A stretch of 64,000 nucleotides of DNA, from contig JAHWDD010000004.1 of NCBI GenBank assembly GCA_023897205.1, forward strand, positions 5,828,001-5,892,000. Direction: 5' to 3'. The notes under the pieces are model-generated. The model was not told the DNA's origin and searched no databases. It saw nothing but the letters and a program-made list of their open reading frames with translations. Positions 54,829 to 64,000 of the stretch are shown here, in pieces (position 1 is the stretch's first letter; every line of letters begins with the position of its first letter). The DNA comes from Exophiala sp. HKRS030 (Eukaryota; Ascomycota; Eurotiomycetes; Chaetothyriales; Herpotrichiellaceae). A program made the translations under genes and the position numbers.

Positions 54829-56407
54829 TGTGGACGACGAGTTGGTTTCACGTCAAACTCGGGTGTCTTGGCAGATGGAGAATTTGAACTTTGTTCTGTC
54901 ATGATTTGTTTGTCCTTTGGTCGAGATGGCGTCCTCGTCGGATGTTTATACAAAGTGAGAGAAAAGGCCTACATATTTCGTCAAGGACGCCTTGGCGACA
55001 TCTAAATGGAACCGAAAATCCCGTGATAAAAGACCAATCCTACGAGAGATGCCTGTCTACAAATTTGCCAAAAAGGAGTTATCAAGGTGCTTCTTCACAA
55101 CCGCCAGTGCGCGGTCCGAATCAATTGTCGTGGGGATTTAATGGTCGAGTCGCGAGAGGACGCTTCTATTGGAAAGTGAGGGGATTTGATTCGGATCTTG
55201 TCACAATTGTATGAATTGTCATGCCGGTTTGGTGTGGACTTTCATTCTCAGACCTTGGGGAAGAAGATTCTTAGGAAGGAAAGGTCAAATGTACGCTATG
55301 CAATGCTATCCAAATGTCTCGTAGGTAGCTATCTATCTACGTGTTACCGCAACAGGTATACAACTAGTCAGACTCTGCCATTGGTACAATACGATGAAAC
55401 GAATTGATACGATCACCATCTGAACCTCTTTCCAGGCGCATGCATAGTCGACGCAATGTTTCGTATCGCTCACACCACATCATGTGGCCTGACATGACAT
55501 GAAATGAGATGAGGTGACATCGCTACTTCATTGATTCTCACCCAACTCTCGAAGTGCAAACAAGAAACACAACATCCGTGATCCGAAAGCCATGTCTACC
55601 AACTTGTCTCCCCACCCCCTCCCGCTCATCCCATCCGCTTTGACCTGTTTGTGCTTTGGAAAACAACGTCCCTTTCCGAGGTCCAATCCCTTTTCTGCCA
55701 TCAGGGCCTGTACGCCGGGGAAAGAAGGATGGGGTTGTGGGAGAGGCAGACGAAGAAGGCCAGGGTTGCCCCTTGTTTTGCTCGTGTTTCTGTTTTTGAT
55801 TCCGCGGCGAAAACGCTGTTGGTCCAATGATGCTTCCTTTGGTTTGCGTTTGGCCTAACATTTGGCGTTGAAGACATGGCATAAATATCACCATCTCCAA
55901 CTCGACTGGGCTTGAGCCGTCGGTTGCTGGCATAACTCAATGTCGAGACTGGCTGTTTGTTTCGGAGGGGTCAATGCCACCGAGTCGAGGGCTTCGTTCG
56001 GTAGATGCGCCTCTTGTTTGAACTCTCATTTGATCTTGGTTTGCAACGACATTCGGCTGCTGGGAGTAATGAAGACTCAATAGCCAATCATAACATCCTG
56101 CATGTCATCTTCTGGATTCTGCTTCCGTATACTATGGAAGCATGGAGAAAGCGCCGATGCAAACTCTCTACTGCCCACACCTGATTGTGTTGGTCAATTT
56201 GACACTGCAATCTGTGCGGTGCAAATAAATTGGTGGCGAGCTTGGCCTGAATATTCATTTCGACGGCATTTGGACAAGGACACGGCTGTTGTAATCCACG
56301 GTAAAATGCGGGGCAATCCCTCAGGTTGGAATCGAACTGGGCTGTGATCCTATCCTTATGCCGAATACCAGACTCGACAGGGTGATTGGGATGCAGATAT
56401 TCATCCT
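54829..56407. other. 1.6-kb region between convergent IGO1 and ICE2, no supported gene
   Basis: A 131-codon frame on the minus strand (55538-55933) is rich in Gly, Arg, Pro and Gln with no recognisable domain. A frame at 56088-56411 touches the end of ICE2. Neither is supported. Confidence 0.4.
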
Positions 56408-57753
56408 TCAATCGACTTTCCAGTGACCACTGTCGATATCGTCCTCTTTACCTAACCACAACTCAATGGCATATAGCCCCATGGTACCCACCAAATTGAC
56501 CCACTTCCAAAGATTGCCATTCATTGCGGGTTGGCCGTTACCACTCCACCATGCTCCAATGGATTCGGTTAGACCGGGAGAATAGCCGCCCATAGTGGTT
56601 GCGAAGTGCTGCATGAGCAGACTTGTATAAACAGCGATGAGAATGCTAGGAGAGAACCACGAGAGGAAAGCCAGGAATTGGTTGCCGGCGTTGGAATCGT
56701 CGAGACTTGGTTCGATGCTCAAAGCTCGAGCACCAGATTCGTTGATGGCAGGGATGATTCTGGTTGAAGCGTAGAAAACGAAAAGTCGATAACCGAGGGA
56801 GATCAAGACTGATGGAGTGACAGCCTTGAAGGCAGCTGCTGTGAAATCGAAGGCGTCAACGAGAGCACCAGGAAGGCTGGATAGAGCTTGCATGATGGCG
56901 GTGTAGGAAGACATGATTATTGGCGGAAGAGGGGGAAATCAGGGGCGGAGGAGGCAGACTTGTCAAGAGCAGATGCGTCGCTAGGCTTGTAGTCGGTAAA
57001 GATCTGGTAAATGCACAAGACAATGTATGCAAAAAGTAGAGAGGATTCGACGGCTGTTCCACGACCAGACACGACGCCATATGCGCAAAGAAAGACGGCG
57101 GAGGCAATCGCAATGCCGATGAGGGTGGAGTCGAGACTGGAGATGTCAGGGAACTGAAGGACACGCCATAGGAAGTAGACACTGCTCGAGACGACACCGG
57201 CGGCTGAGACGAGTAAAGTCAACAACCAAAAATCACTCCATTCGCTTCGATTGACAAGCCAGCGAGAGAGTTGACCCAAGGCCTGTATTACCAAGAGGCT
57301 GCAAAATCCTTCAAGGAGTTGGAAGATGGGAGATGACCAACGCAGAAGACCATCCCAACCGCCGATGGTGATGTACTCGACCAGACCTTCGGAGCCAAAG
57401 AGGGTGTCCCATAAATTGGTGCTGATCTTGAAAGATTGTGTCTTTGTTTTAAAGGTGCGTTCAACCCATCCACTATTGTTGTCGGCATCAATGGAAAATC
57501 TGCCCAAAGCCCAGATGCACAAACTCGGCAGGACGACCCATTGCAGGCCACGGAGGAAATTGACAATAGCTCGTCTGAATGTTGAACTGTCGGGAGTAGA
57601 GACTCGGAAGATTGAGACGACAAAATAGTACGAGGCTATTGAGAGGGAATAGGCAAGTCCAGCATCGCGACCACCGATGTCGAAGGTGAGGGGTATCAAT
57701 AGGATGATGAGTGTCAGGAAGAGGAGGGAGGATAAGGCGCGAAAGAAGAACAT
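56408..57753 (-). CDS. ICE2: ICE2 family ER membrane protein, one frame break
   Basis: Two adjacent frames, 57753-56917 and 56914-56408, read as one 448-residue protein when one base is added in the GGGGG at 56931-56935. The join then reads APDFPPLPPIIMSSYTAI. Hydrophobic spans are frequent from the start (SLLFLTLIILLIPLTFDIGG). Conserved-looking segments include GGRDAGLAYSLSIASYYFVV, WSSPIFQLLEGFCSLLVIQA, WLVNRSEWSDFWLLTLLVSA and, in the second part, VLISLGYRLFVFYASTRIIP. In yeast, Ice2 is a polytopic ER protein that affects ER shape and inheritance and links lipid droplets to phospholipid synthesis. No intron is seen. It shares a divergent promoter with MYG1. Confidence 0.88.
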
Positions 57754-59616
57754 TCGGTCGACGTGGTGAGGGATGAAAGCGAGTGCTTAGCAGGAGGGCG
57801 GCGTAAGATCTAGGGAGGTCTGTGGTGTTGATGTGCGAGGCGTGCATATGCGCAGGGAGTCAGGGATTTAGAATCGAGCAGGTGGTGTTTGAGTAGTAGT
57901 TGAAGGTGTTGAGGTTTGACTGGGCCTGGTTCTGGTTCTGCAGATTGTGGATGAAAATAGTAGAGTGAGTAGGCGGTGGAGGAAGGGATTGTCACATGTC
58001 AAGAGGGGGTTTAGGCTGTGAACTAGACCAGAGGCAGAGGCACAAGGGCGATAAACGACTTGGAAAAGTCGAGTGCTCTGACAGGTGTATGACAAGGACC
58101 TGCGCTGTTGAAGGTGTACGGTGTGGTTTATAGGTTGTAGTTTGTAGGTTCCAGTTGAAAGAATGAATGAAATTCTAGAATATGAAAGGAACGTAATGAC
58201 AGGTGGCGATGGCGTGTGTCTACTGGATGTCGCGTGCACCGTTTGGACAGTAGACTGCAGACTGTTGACTAGTTAGTGGCCACTGCCTGGTCGTCGGTTA
58301 AAATGCTGGTTGTTTGGTGGTGGGAGGCGACAAGGAATCGACTAGGGCAAGGGTGATGAGGATCTGGACAAGGTCGATAGAGTATTTGAGATGAACCAGG
58401 TCAGAAGGTAGAGGGTTGGAGGTGGGTGATTGAGATTGTGATTTTGATGTGAGAATAATTCAATAATTACCCAGAAGATACCAGGCGCAGTTACGGTAGT
58501 TAGTTTGGGGAAGGTGCGGCAAATCTGATAAGTAACCTGGATTTCTGGATTTCTGGAGTCTGGAGGTGATGCCTCGATGGGAGATTCAGTCCTTCAGTCC
58601 ACTCTAACTTTTGATCAACAAGCACGAATCGGACCTTGTACTCCTCGTCGTCACTCAGAACAGAAAGAACCCTGACTTGGAACAATTCGTAAATGAAGTG
58701 CAAACTTGGAAAGTTGACCAAAGATTCCATCTTTATCCTGGATTCTGTCCCCGTCCCCGTCCTCGTCCCAGTTCCTCAGTGCCTCACCGCTTAGGCGAAA
58801 AATGAAAAATCTCCATGCAGATTAAAAGTCGATCTAAAAGACAAGGATGAAGAAATTAGCTCCAGCAGCCAACCTACACCGCAAACCAGTCCCAGTGCCA
58901 GTCTTTTGGGTCCATCTAAAGTCCCCCGTGGTCCCTTTGGTGGAGTGAATTGAGGAGCCTCTAGCCGGCGAACGGAAGATACAGTAAGTTAATAAGAGGA
59001 CCTGGAGGGGCACCCAAGGGCACTTAAGGGCCCCCAAAGCCATCTAAGCGCACCTAGGGTCACCTAAGAGGAGCCTGAAGGCCAGACCATGCCTAAAGTC
59101 GCATAGCCTTCCCGCCTAAGATGCCCAAACCTTCACCTTGAAAGTCCTGTGGAATCGACAACACCACAAGTCTACGACAGCTCAGGAATTATTTAATAAA
59201 TGATTGACACGTGGTGGTGAAGCCACAACAAACCAATCTCTGTTTACGTTGTACAAACTCAACAAAAGAGACTATCCTGACTCATCGTTCCTGAACGTAG
59301 TGCTTTCAGTATCTCCATCCAGAGCCCAGAATGCCGCTTAGCCTGTAAGTACCTACCTAGGCAGCGGTGGCTGTGGCTGTGGCAGTTGTGGCACTGCACA
59401 CTGTGGCACATGCCCACCACATGCACGTGCCACCGCAGTCGGAATATCATTATTCCACAACTTGACTTTCCCCATACTTTAATTTTCTCTTGGACGGACA
59501 CTGGCTACTACTCCGTAGAACAGGTCTCAAATTGTCCACAAACTCACATCTTCATTGTCCTGCACCCCTACCTCAATACCTTTCTCCCTCTGACCAAACC
59601 AACTTCACCTTTGTTT
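57754..59616. other. 1.9-kb divergent region between ICE2 and MYG1
   Basis: Holds a 10-base degenerate tandem repeat (59011-59070), a GGCTGT run (59366-59386) and the AT/CT-rich leader of MYG1. No gene was recognised. Confidence 0.5.
59011..59070. repeat. Degenerate 10-base tandem repeat
   Basis: Six consecutive units with a near-consensus CACCTAAGGG: CACCCAAGGG, CACTTAAGGG, CCCCCAAAGC, CATCTAAGCG, CACCTAGGGT, CACCTAAGAG. They are in perfect 10-base register, matching one turn of the double helix. Confidence 0.85.
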
Positions 59617-60720
59617 ATGTTTCGCTCCTTGGTCAGAATGGCTGCCGAAACTGCAACGAAGCGTGTGAAGCCCGAGGGTCTTCTGATTGGTACTCACAAC
59701 GGCCACTTTCACGCAGACGAGGCCCTCGCTGTCTATATGCTCAAACTCCTTCCCCAATACTCCTCCGCTTCCCTCGTCCGTACTCGTGATCCCGCTCTTC
59801 TAGACACTTGTCACACTGTTGTCGATGTTGGTGGAGAGTATGATGAATCAAGATACCGCTTCGATCACCACCAAAGAACATTCAATACCGTCTTCCCAGA
59901 CCACAAAACAAAATTGTCTTCGGCCGGCTTGGTATACATGCATTTTGGCAAGGCTATTATTGCCCAACATACCAAACTTCCCATTGATCATCCAGATGTC
60001 TCTCTGCTCTATACCAAACTTTATGACGATTTCGTCGAGGCTGTCGACGCCAATGACAACGGTATTTCAAAGTATGATGATGACGCTCTGACCTCGGCCG
60101 GTGTGGAAAAACGTTTCAAAGATGGAGGAATCACACTGGCTAGCTTGGTTGGTGACCTTAACCATGATGATCCTCTTGCTGTAGGTGTTCCCTCTCGAAA
60201 CACTCCAGATCAACCACAGGCCGAGGAGGACTATCGTTTTGGTCAAGCCTCAAATCTGATGGGTCATTCATTCCTTCGAAAACTCCATGGTGCTGCCACT
60301 GCTTGGTTGCCTGCTCGTACTGTCGTCAAAGATGCCTTTGATTCTCGTACCGACAACCATCCATCCGGTCAGCTTCTGGTTCTTCCTCGCGCCGGTATCC
60401 CTTGGAAAGAACATCTTTACAATATCGAAGACGACGCAAATCTCACTACTGATCAGAAAGTCTTGTTTGTCATCTACCCTGAGAAAGAAGAACCCGGCTC
60501 AAAATGGCGAATTCAAGCCGTCAGCAAATCCATGTCCAGCTTCGAAAATCGAAAGAGTCTTCCGGAACCATGGCGTGGTGTGCGAGATTCAGAACTTGAT
60601 GCTCTTCTTGGTAGTGACGTTGAAGATGGTGCCGTGTTTGTTCATGCAAGTGGTTTCATCGGTGGGCACAAGACAGAGGCCGGAGTTCGTGCCATGGCTG
60701 CTTTGGCCCTAGCCACTTGA
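59617..60720 (+). CDS. MYG1: MYG1 exonuclease family protein
   Basis: An intronless protein of 367 residues from the ATG at 59617. The N-terminus MFRSLVRMAAETATKRVK is basic and hydroxylated, suiting a mitochondrial presequence. A second in-frame ATG seven codons on could give a form without it. The DHH-like metal centre is visible as THNGHFHADEALAVYMLK (26-43), TVVDVGGEYD and YRFDHHQRTF. Other conserved parts are KLSSAGLVYMHFG, LYTKLYDDFVEAVDANDNGI, VVKDAFDSRT and VFVHASGFIGGHKTEAGVRA at the C-terminus. MYG1 proteins are 3'-5' RNA exonucleases of nucleus and mitochondria. The gene is complete, with no frame problem. Confidence 0.94.
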   Translation: MFRSLVRMAAETATKRVKPEGLLIGTHNGHFHADEALAVYMLKLLPQYSSASLVRTRDPALLDTCHTVVDVGGEYDESRYRFDHHQRTFNTVFPDHKTKLSSAGLVYMHFGKAIIAQHTKLPIDHPDVSLLYTKLYDDFVEAVDANDNGISKYDDDALTSAGVEKRFKDGGITLASLVGDLNHDDPLAVGVPSRNTPDQPQAEEDYRFGQASNLMGHSFLRKLHGAATAWLPARTVVKDAFDSRTDNHPSGQLLVLPRAGIPWKEHLYNIEDDANLTTDQKVLFVIYPEKEEPGSKWRIQAVSKSMSSFENRKSLPEPWRGVRDSELDALLGSDVEDGAVFVHASGFIGGHKTEAGVRAMAALALAT

Positions 60721-61509
60721 GATCCTCATCTAGAGCTATCCCTTGCCCGGAGATAATAGGAACGGGAAGGCCTCTGACGCTGAAAACAATGCGTGAGCTT
60801 TGTTACAACAAAGTACATGGCAAATAGCCATTTCTAGTTCGGCAGGTATTCAAAACCCACAAGCTCAACTCGGACATCGACGCCTTTGGACTGCTTACTA
60901 TTTAGTGATGATGCTTATCATTGCTCGGCAGTTTCAGAAGAGTACAGTCGCGACGATCATGGTCTGGAAGCAGGTATTGCTGAACAATTCCAGCAACAAT
61001 GAGACTAAAGGACTACTCTTGGCCTCTTCTGGTCGGTTGGGCTCCTCAGCAATTGTGCAGAGCATGTCTTTGGCATCGTCCTGCGCAATTCCAAAATCCC
61101 ATAGCAGGATTAGACAGCGCCGTCGTGGACAAAGATGTAACTTGATGTTGGGAGGTGAAGGAAGCTGGAGGATTGGACGTCAGGCTATCGAAGCAGTGAA
61201 AGACAAAAACCAGACATTGCTATAGAAGATGCGGATATGAGTTCCGTGGAAGGATAACCCCTTTTTGGGCGGACCTCTATTTCGGTACCCGACTCGCTCG
61301 ACAAGCATATTGTCATTGACAGACACTTCATGTGACGTCACAGAGCGTCACTCAACTTTTTGGTCTTCATTTTTCTATATGCTGATGAAACCACAAAATC
61401 AAACACTGTCTTATTCAAGGCATCTTCTGTTCAGAGAAAACCTTTTTTCTTTTTTTGTAATTTCGGGCCTCACATTATTTCCATTCTTCATAATCCTTTC
61501 CTTCTCATC
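60721..61509. other. Intergenic between MYG1 and the dehydrogenase
   Basis: A T-rich leader (61430-61509) precedes the dehydrogenase ATG. The 141-codon frame at 60800 has no recognisable feature. Confidence 0.5.
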
Positions 61510-62502
61510 ATGGCTTCCACTAATCAGTTGCATGTTCAAAATCTCTTCTCACTTGAGGGATATGTATGTCTAGTCACAGGTGGAGGTAAATATCATATGT
61601 CGGCACCTATTCAAAATCTCCAGGCTAACAAACATTCAGGAACGGGCATCGGTCTCATGGCAACTCAGGCTCTCGCAGCGAATGGTAAATCATGACACTC
61701 ACCGACCCAATCGTCCTTAAATTAACAATCACACCAAGGAGCCAAAGTATATATCACAGGCCGACGCAAGGAAGTACTAGAGCGAGCGGCGTCCGAACAC
61801 AGTCCTGACTCAAATAACGACAAACTCAACGGGCAAATCATCCCGATCGGCCCCTGCGACGTGACCAGCAAATCCGACCTGGAAAAGCTATATTCAGAAA
61901 TCAGCTCGAAAGAGAAATATCTATCTCTCGTGGTCGCGGCAGCCGGCATCTCCGGCGCAAAGGGCCACCCGGACACATCTGACGCGGCTAAACTAAAGGA
62001 GAACCTATGGCAAGAAAGCGTGGACGACTGGAGCGCGACGTTCAACACAGATGTCACGAGCGTCTTCTTCTCCACAGTCGCGTTCCTCCCATTACTCCAA
62101 AAGGCACCGCAAGGCCACAACTCATCCGTCATCGTCATCAGCAGCATGTCCGGCATCATGCGCGACTCACAGGCACATTTCAGCTATAACGCCGCCAAGG
62201 CCGCGACCGTCCACCTCAGTCGCATGATGAGTAAGGAGTTTGCAAAGACCGGTGTCAGAGTCAACAGTATCGCGCCGGGCTATTTCCCGTCCGAGATGAC
62301 GATGAAGGAGAGCGATGATAGGAATAAAGCCCAGATGCCGGATCATAAGGTCAAGGATAAAGGCCATGCAGTGCCTGCGGGCAGGGCTGGACAGGACGAG
62401 GAGATGGCTATGGGTGTGGTGTTTTTGGCCAAGTGTGGCTATGTCAATGGCGAGGTTGTCAAGTTGGATGGCGGTGTGTTGAATGAGGTTGGTGGTGGGT
62501 AA
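61510..62502 (+). CDS. Short-chain dehydrogenase/reductase
   Basis: Exons 61510-61585, 61640-61684 and 61739-62502 join to 294 residues. Both introns (54 bases each) have GTAAAT donors and phase 1. Classical SDR motifs are complete: VCLVTGGGTGIGLMA (TGxxxGxG cofactor loop, formed by the first two exons), AKVYITGRRKEVLERAA, the VVAAAGISGA strand in place of NNAG, VIVISSMSG (catalytic Ser), YNAAKAA (YxxxK catalytic pair) and VRVNSIAPGYFPSEM. The GRR after the second strand suggests NADP preference. The substrate is unknown. The end, YVNGEVVKLDGGVLN, is the normal C-terminal dimer segment. Confidence 0.93.
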
Positions 62503-63152
62503 AGGGGTTCGAGATGGTGGGAAGACTCCCGGAAGGCTTGAGATCATCGAGGGAAACAGCTTTAGATATACATGGGCAGAACAGAACAGTGCCAGCTGGA
62601 GGTGGTCCTACTCGCTAAGGCGCGTCTGGTTACCAGCTAGAAGCTCAGTACAAATCGAGACAGCACTGGTAGGACAGGAAAGCAAATGAAAGGCAATTAT
62701 TGAATGGCTCGAACAATAGGGACTCTGGAGTCAGTCTGTACTTCCATGGCATCTCCATCATATCAAACTCCAGTGCCCATAAGACCAAGTATAGAAGCGA
62801 GCCCAAAACTAGCTTTTGAAAATCGATCTCCTGAGTAGATAGTTGTAGGATGACACACATGCCTCTTCCCCTTTATCATCATTATCAACACCATCACCAA
62901 TAGATCTCTCAACCACATAAATACAGGTCTTCTGATCCAACCTGGCATCACCACGACTCCCAACTCTTCGTCCCTGAGCAACCAACCCATTATGCAATCC
63001 CCCAATATCTCCCCCTTCCTACCTTCCACCTCCCACAATCCACCTCCCACAATCCACCTCCCACTATCTCCACCACCCATCCATCCCATCCCTTCCCCTC
63101 CCATCATCCCTCATCCCTCCTCATCCCTCCCCTCTCTCATCACCACCGGTCG
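62503..63152. other. Intergenic between convergent SDR and VOC genes, with tandem repeat
   Basis: A C-rich plus strand with a 14-base repeat at 63026-63066 (CCACCTCCCACAAT, three copies). No gene was recognised. Confidence 0.55.
63026..63066. repeat. 14-base tandem repeat CCACCTCCCACAAT, three copies
   Basis: Two identical units and a third differing at its end, in a wider CATCC/CCTCC-rich tract, lying in the likely 3' region of the VOC gene. Confidence 0.85.
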
Positions 63153-63964
63153 TCAATAATGTCCCCAAACGCCTCTACTCGCGATCTCGCCTACATTCGC
63201 ATCCAGATCTGCAAAATACACACTCCGCCCCCACGGGGCCAATCCACCGTCCCCGTGACCTCGACACCAGTCTGCGCGAACCATTCCTCCCACTTCGCGA
63301 CGTCCGCGCGTGTGGGGACCGCGAGGCAGAAGTGTTGTTTGAGATGGCTTGGGCTTGGGCTTGGGCTTGGTCGAGGTCGAGGTCGAGGAGTAGTAGTGGT
63401 AGTGGTGGTGGTGGAAGTGGTTGATTCTCCAACAGGCGTGACTAAGAGAGACAGGATGTCGTCGCTGGGACCGTGGCCGGGGATGACGCCCCGTGAGTCT
63501 GGGAGTGCGCTGTCGGCGGCAGTCGCGCCCAGTTGGAACAGCAGTAGCGTTGTGACGCCAAGTGCGAAGGTTGACATGCGAGGCTGTGTGTTTAGGGGGT
63601 TCGTGGGTTAGTTAGGTGGATGGATTAGACCGGCGTTGGGAACTTGGGGTGGACATGTGGTGGGGAATCTGAATATAGGGAGTTTCTCTTTCGAAAGAAG
63701 AAATACAAAAGGTAAGAGAACTAGGGGAACTTCGAAGGGAAAGTGTATAATATCGACAAATACTCAAAGGCTTTTGCTTACCGTATCCAAATCCGGCTCA
63801 ATGCCTAGCAAGTCTTTGTAGAACTTCGTCGATGCCACTACGTCTTTGACTTGCAGCGCTGTCTCGAGGACATGGGTGGGCCGAGGCGGTGGACGTGGAC
63901 GTGCCTGTAGACTAGCACTTTCTGTTCTAGAGGAGGGATGAGAGGTTGATGATGAAGAAGACAT
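63153..63964 (-). CDS. Glyoxalase/bleomycin-resistance (VOC) fold protein, one frame break
   Basis: Exons 63964-63782 and 63583-63153 (198-base intron) give 204 residues after one added base. The first beta-alpha module reads HVLETALQVKDVVASTKFYK then DLLGIEPDLDT, with the metal-type His at its start. Exon 2 continues PRMSTFALGVTTLLLFQLG and RGVIPGHGPSDDILSLLV. The second module has KQHFCLAVPTRADVAKWEEW and, beyond the break, RSVYFADLDANVGEIASRG with the terminal metal-type Glu. A Thr then Pro-Arg/Pro-Ser low-complexity insert, about 20-25 residues, sits between the two modules. The break is in CCCCC at 63228-63232 (plus strand). The reaction is unknown; many fungal VOC proteins of this size are labelled glyoxalase-like. 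The N-terminal 25 residues are Ser/Arg/Pro-rich. Confidence 0.85.
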
Positions 63965-64000
63965 GGCTTTGATCGTGAATGGCCTGTGCTGTGGTCGAAG

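Noticed and set aside
55538..55933. 131-codon frame on the minus strand
   Set aside because: Low-complexity Gly/Arg/Pro/Gln composition, no promoter-like context, and no family recognised.
56320..56350. TTGGAATCGAACTGG resembling a tRNA T-loop on the minus strand
   Set aside because: The flanking bases do not form a five-pair T stem or a cloverleaf.

Overview
The window is nuclear DNA of a filamentous ascomycete (Pezizomycotina). The evidence is many short GT-AG introns (about 38-90 bases), a Zn2Cys6 regulator with a fungal middle homology region, a GH72 cell-wall glucanosyltransferase, an Mep-type ammonium permease, a DUF7707-like surface protein, and the fungal orthologues Eme1, Sfm1, Igo1, Ice2 and Alg2. 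I could not place it more finely. I found no CRISPR array, rRNA, tRNA or intact transposon.

Layout. 1-6.2 kb: the 5' end of a Ynd1-type apyrase, a GNAT acetyltransferase, a PlsB/DHAPAT-type acyltransferase ending in SRL, and an ammonium permease with GATA sites upstream. 6.2-9.4 kb is gene-poor and rich in simple repeats. 9.4-21.2 kb is the most accessory-looking part: decayed frames, a DUF7707-like protein, a broken coiled-coil protein, a carotenoid-cleavage-type dioxygenase, an 8-exon Zn2Cys6 regulator and the 3' relic of an SRPK-like kinase. 21.7-34.1 kb: U2A', a class I amidotransferase, a DHA2-type MFS transporter, a pyruvate-decarboxylase-like ThDP enzyme, an unknown 615-residue protein and a MARVEL protein. 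35.7-45.1 kb: GH72, ALG2, EME1 and an unknown 687-residue membrane protein. 46.9-64 kb: an SmgGDS-like armadillo protein, DPM3, HPT1, SFM1, IGO1, ICE2, MYG1, a short-chain dehydrogenase and a glyoxalase-fold (VOC) protein.

The genes are mostly independent housekeeping units, not one pathway. ALG2 and DPM3 both serve ER mannosylation. GH72, MARVEL, ICE2 and the DUF7707-like protein are cell-surface or ER membrane proteins. I saw no convincing biosynthetic cluster or new defence-like system.

The most striking signal is technical or evolutionary. Thirteen apparent single-base frame breaks fall in nine genes that otherwise align well with their families. Eleven of them look like one missing base, mostly in runs of G or C. 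Several are in strongly conserved genes (SFM1, IGO1, ICE2, SmgGDS), so uncorrected homopolymer errors are the simplest explanation. Real decay remains possible for the accessory genes. Affected genes are annotated over their full reconstructed span.
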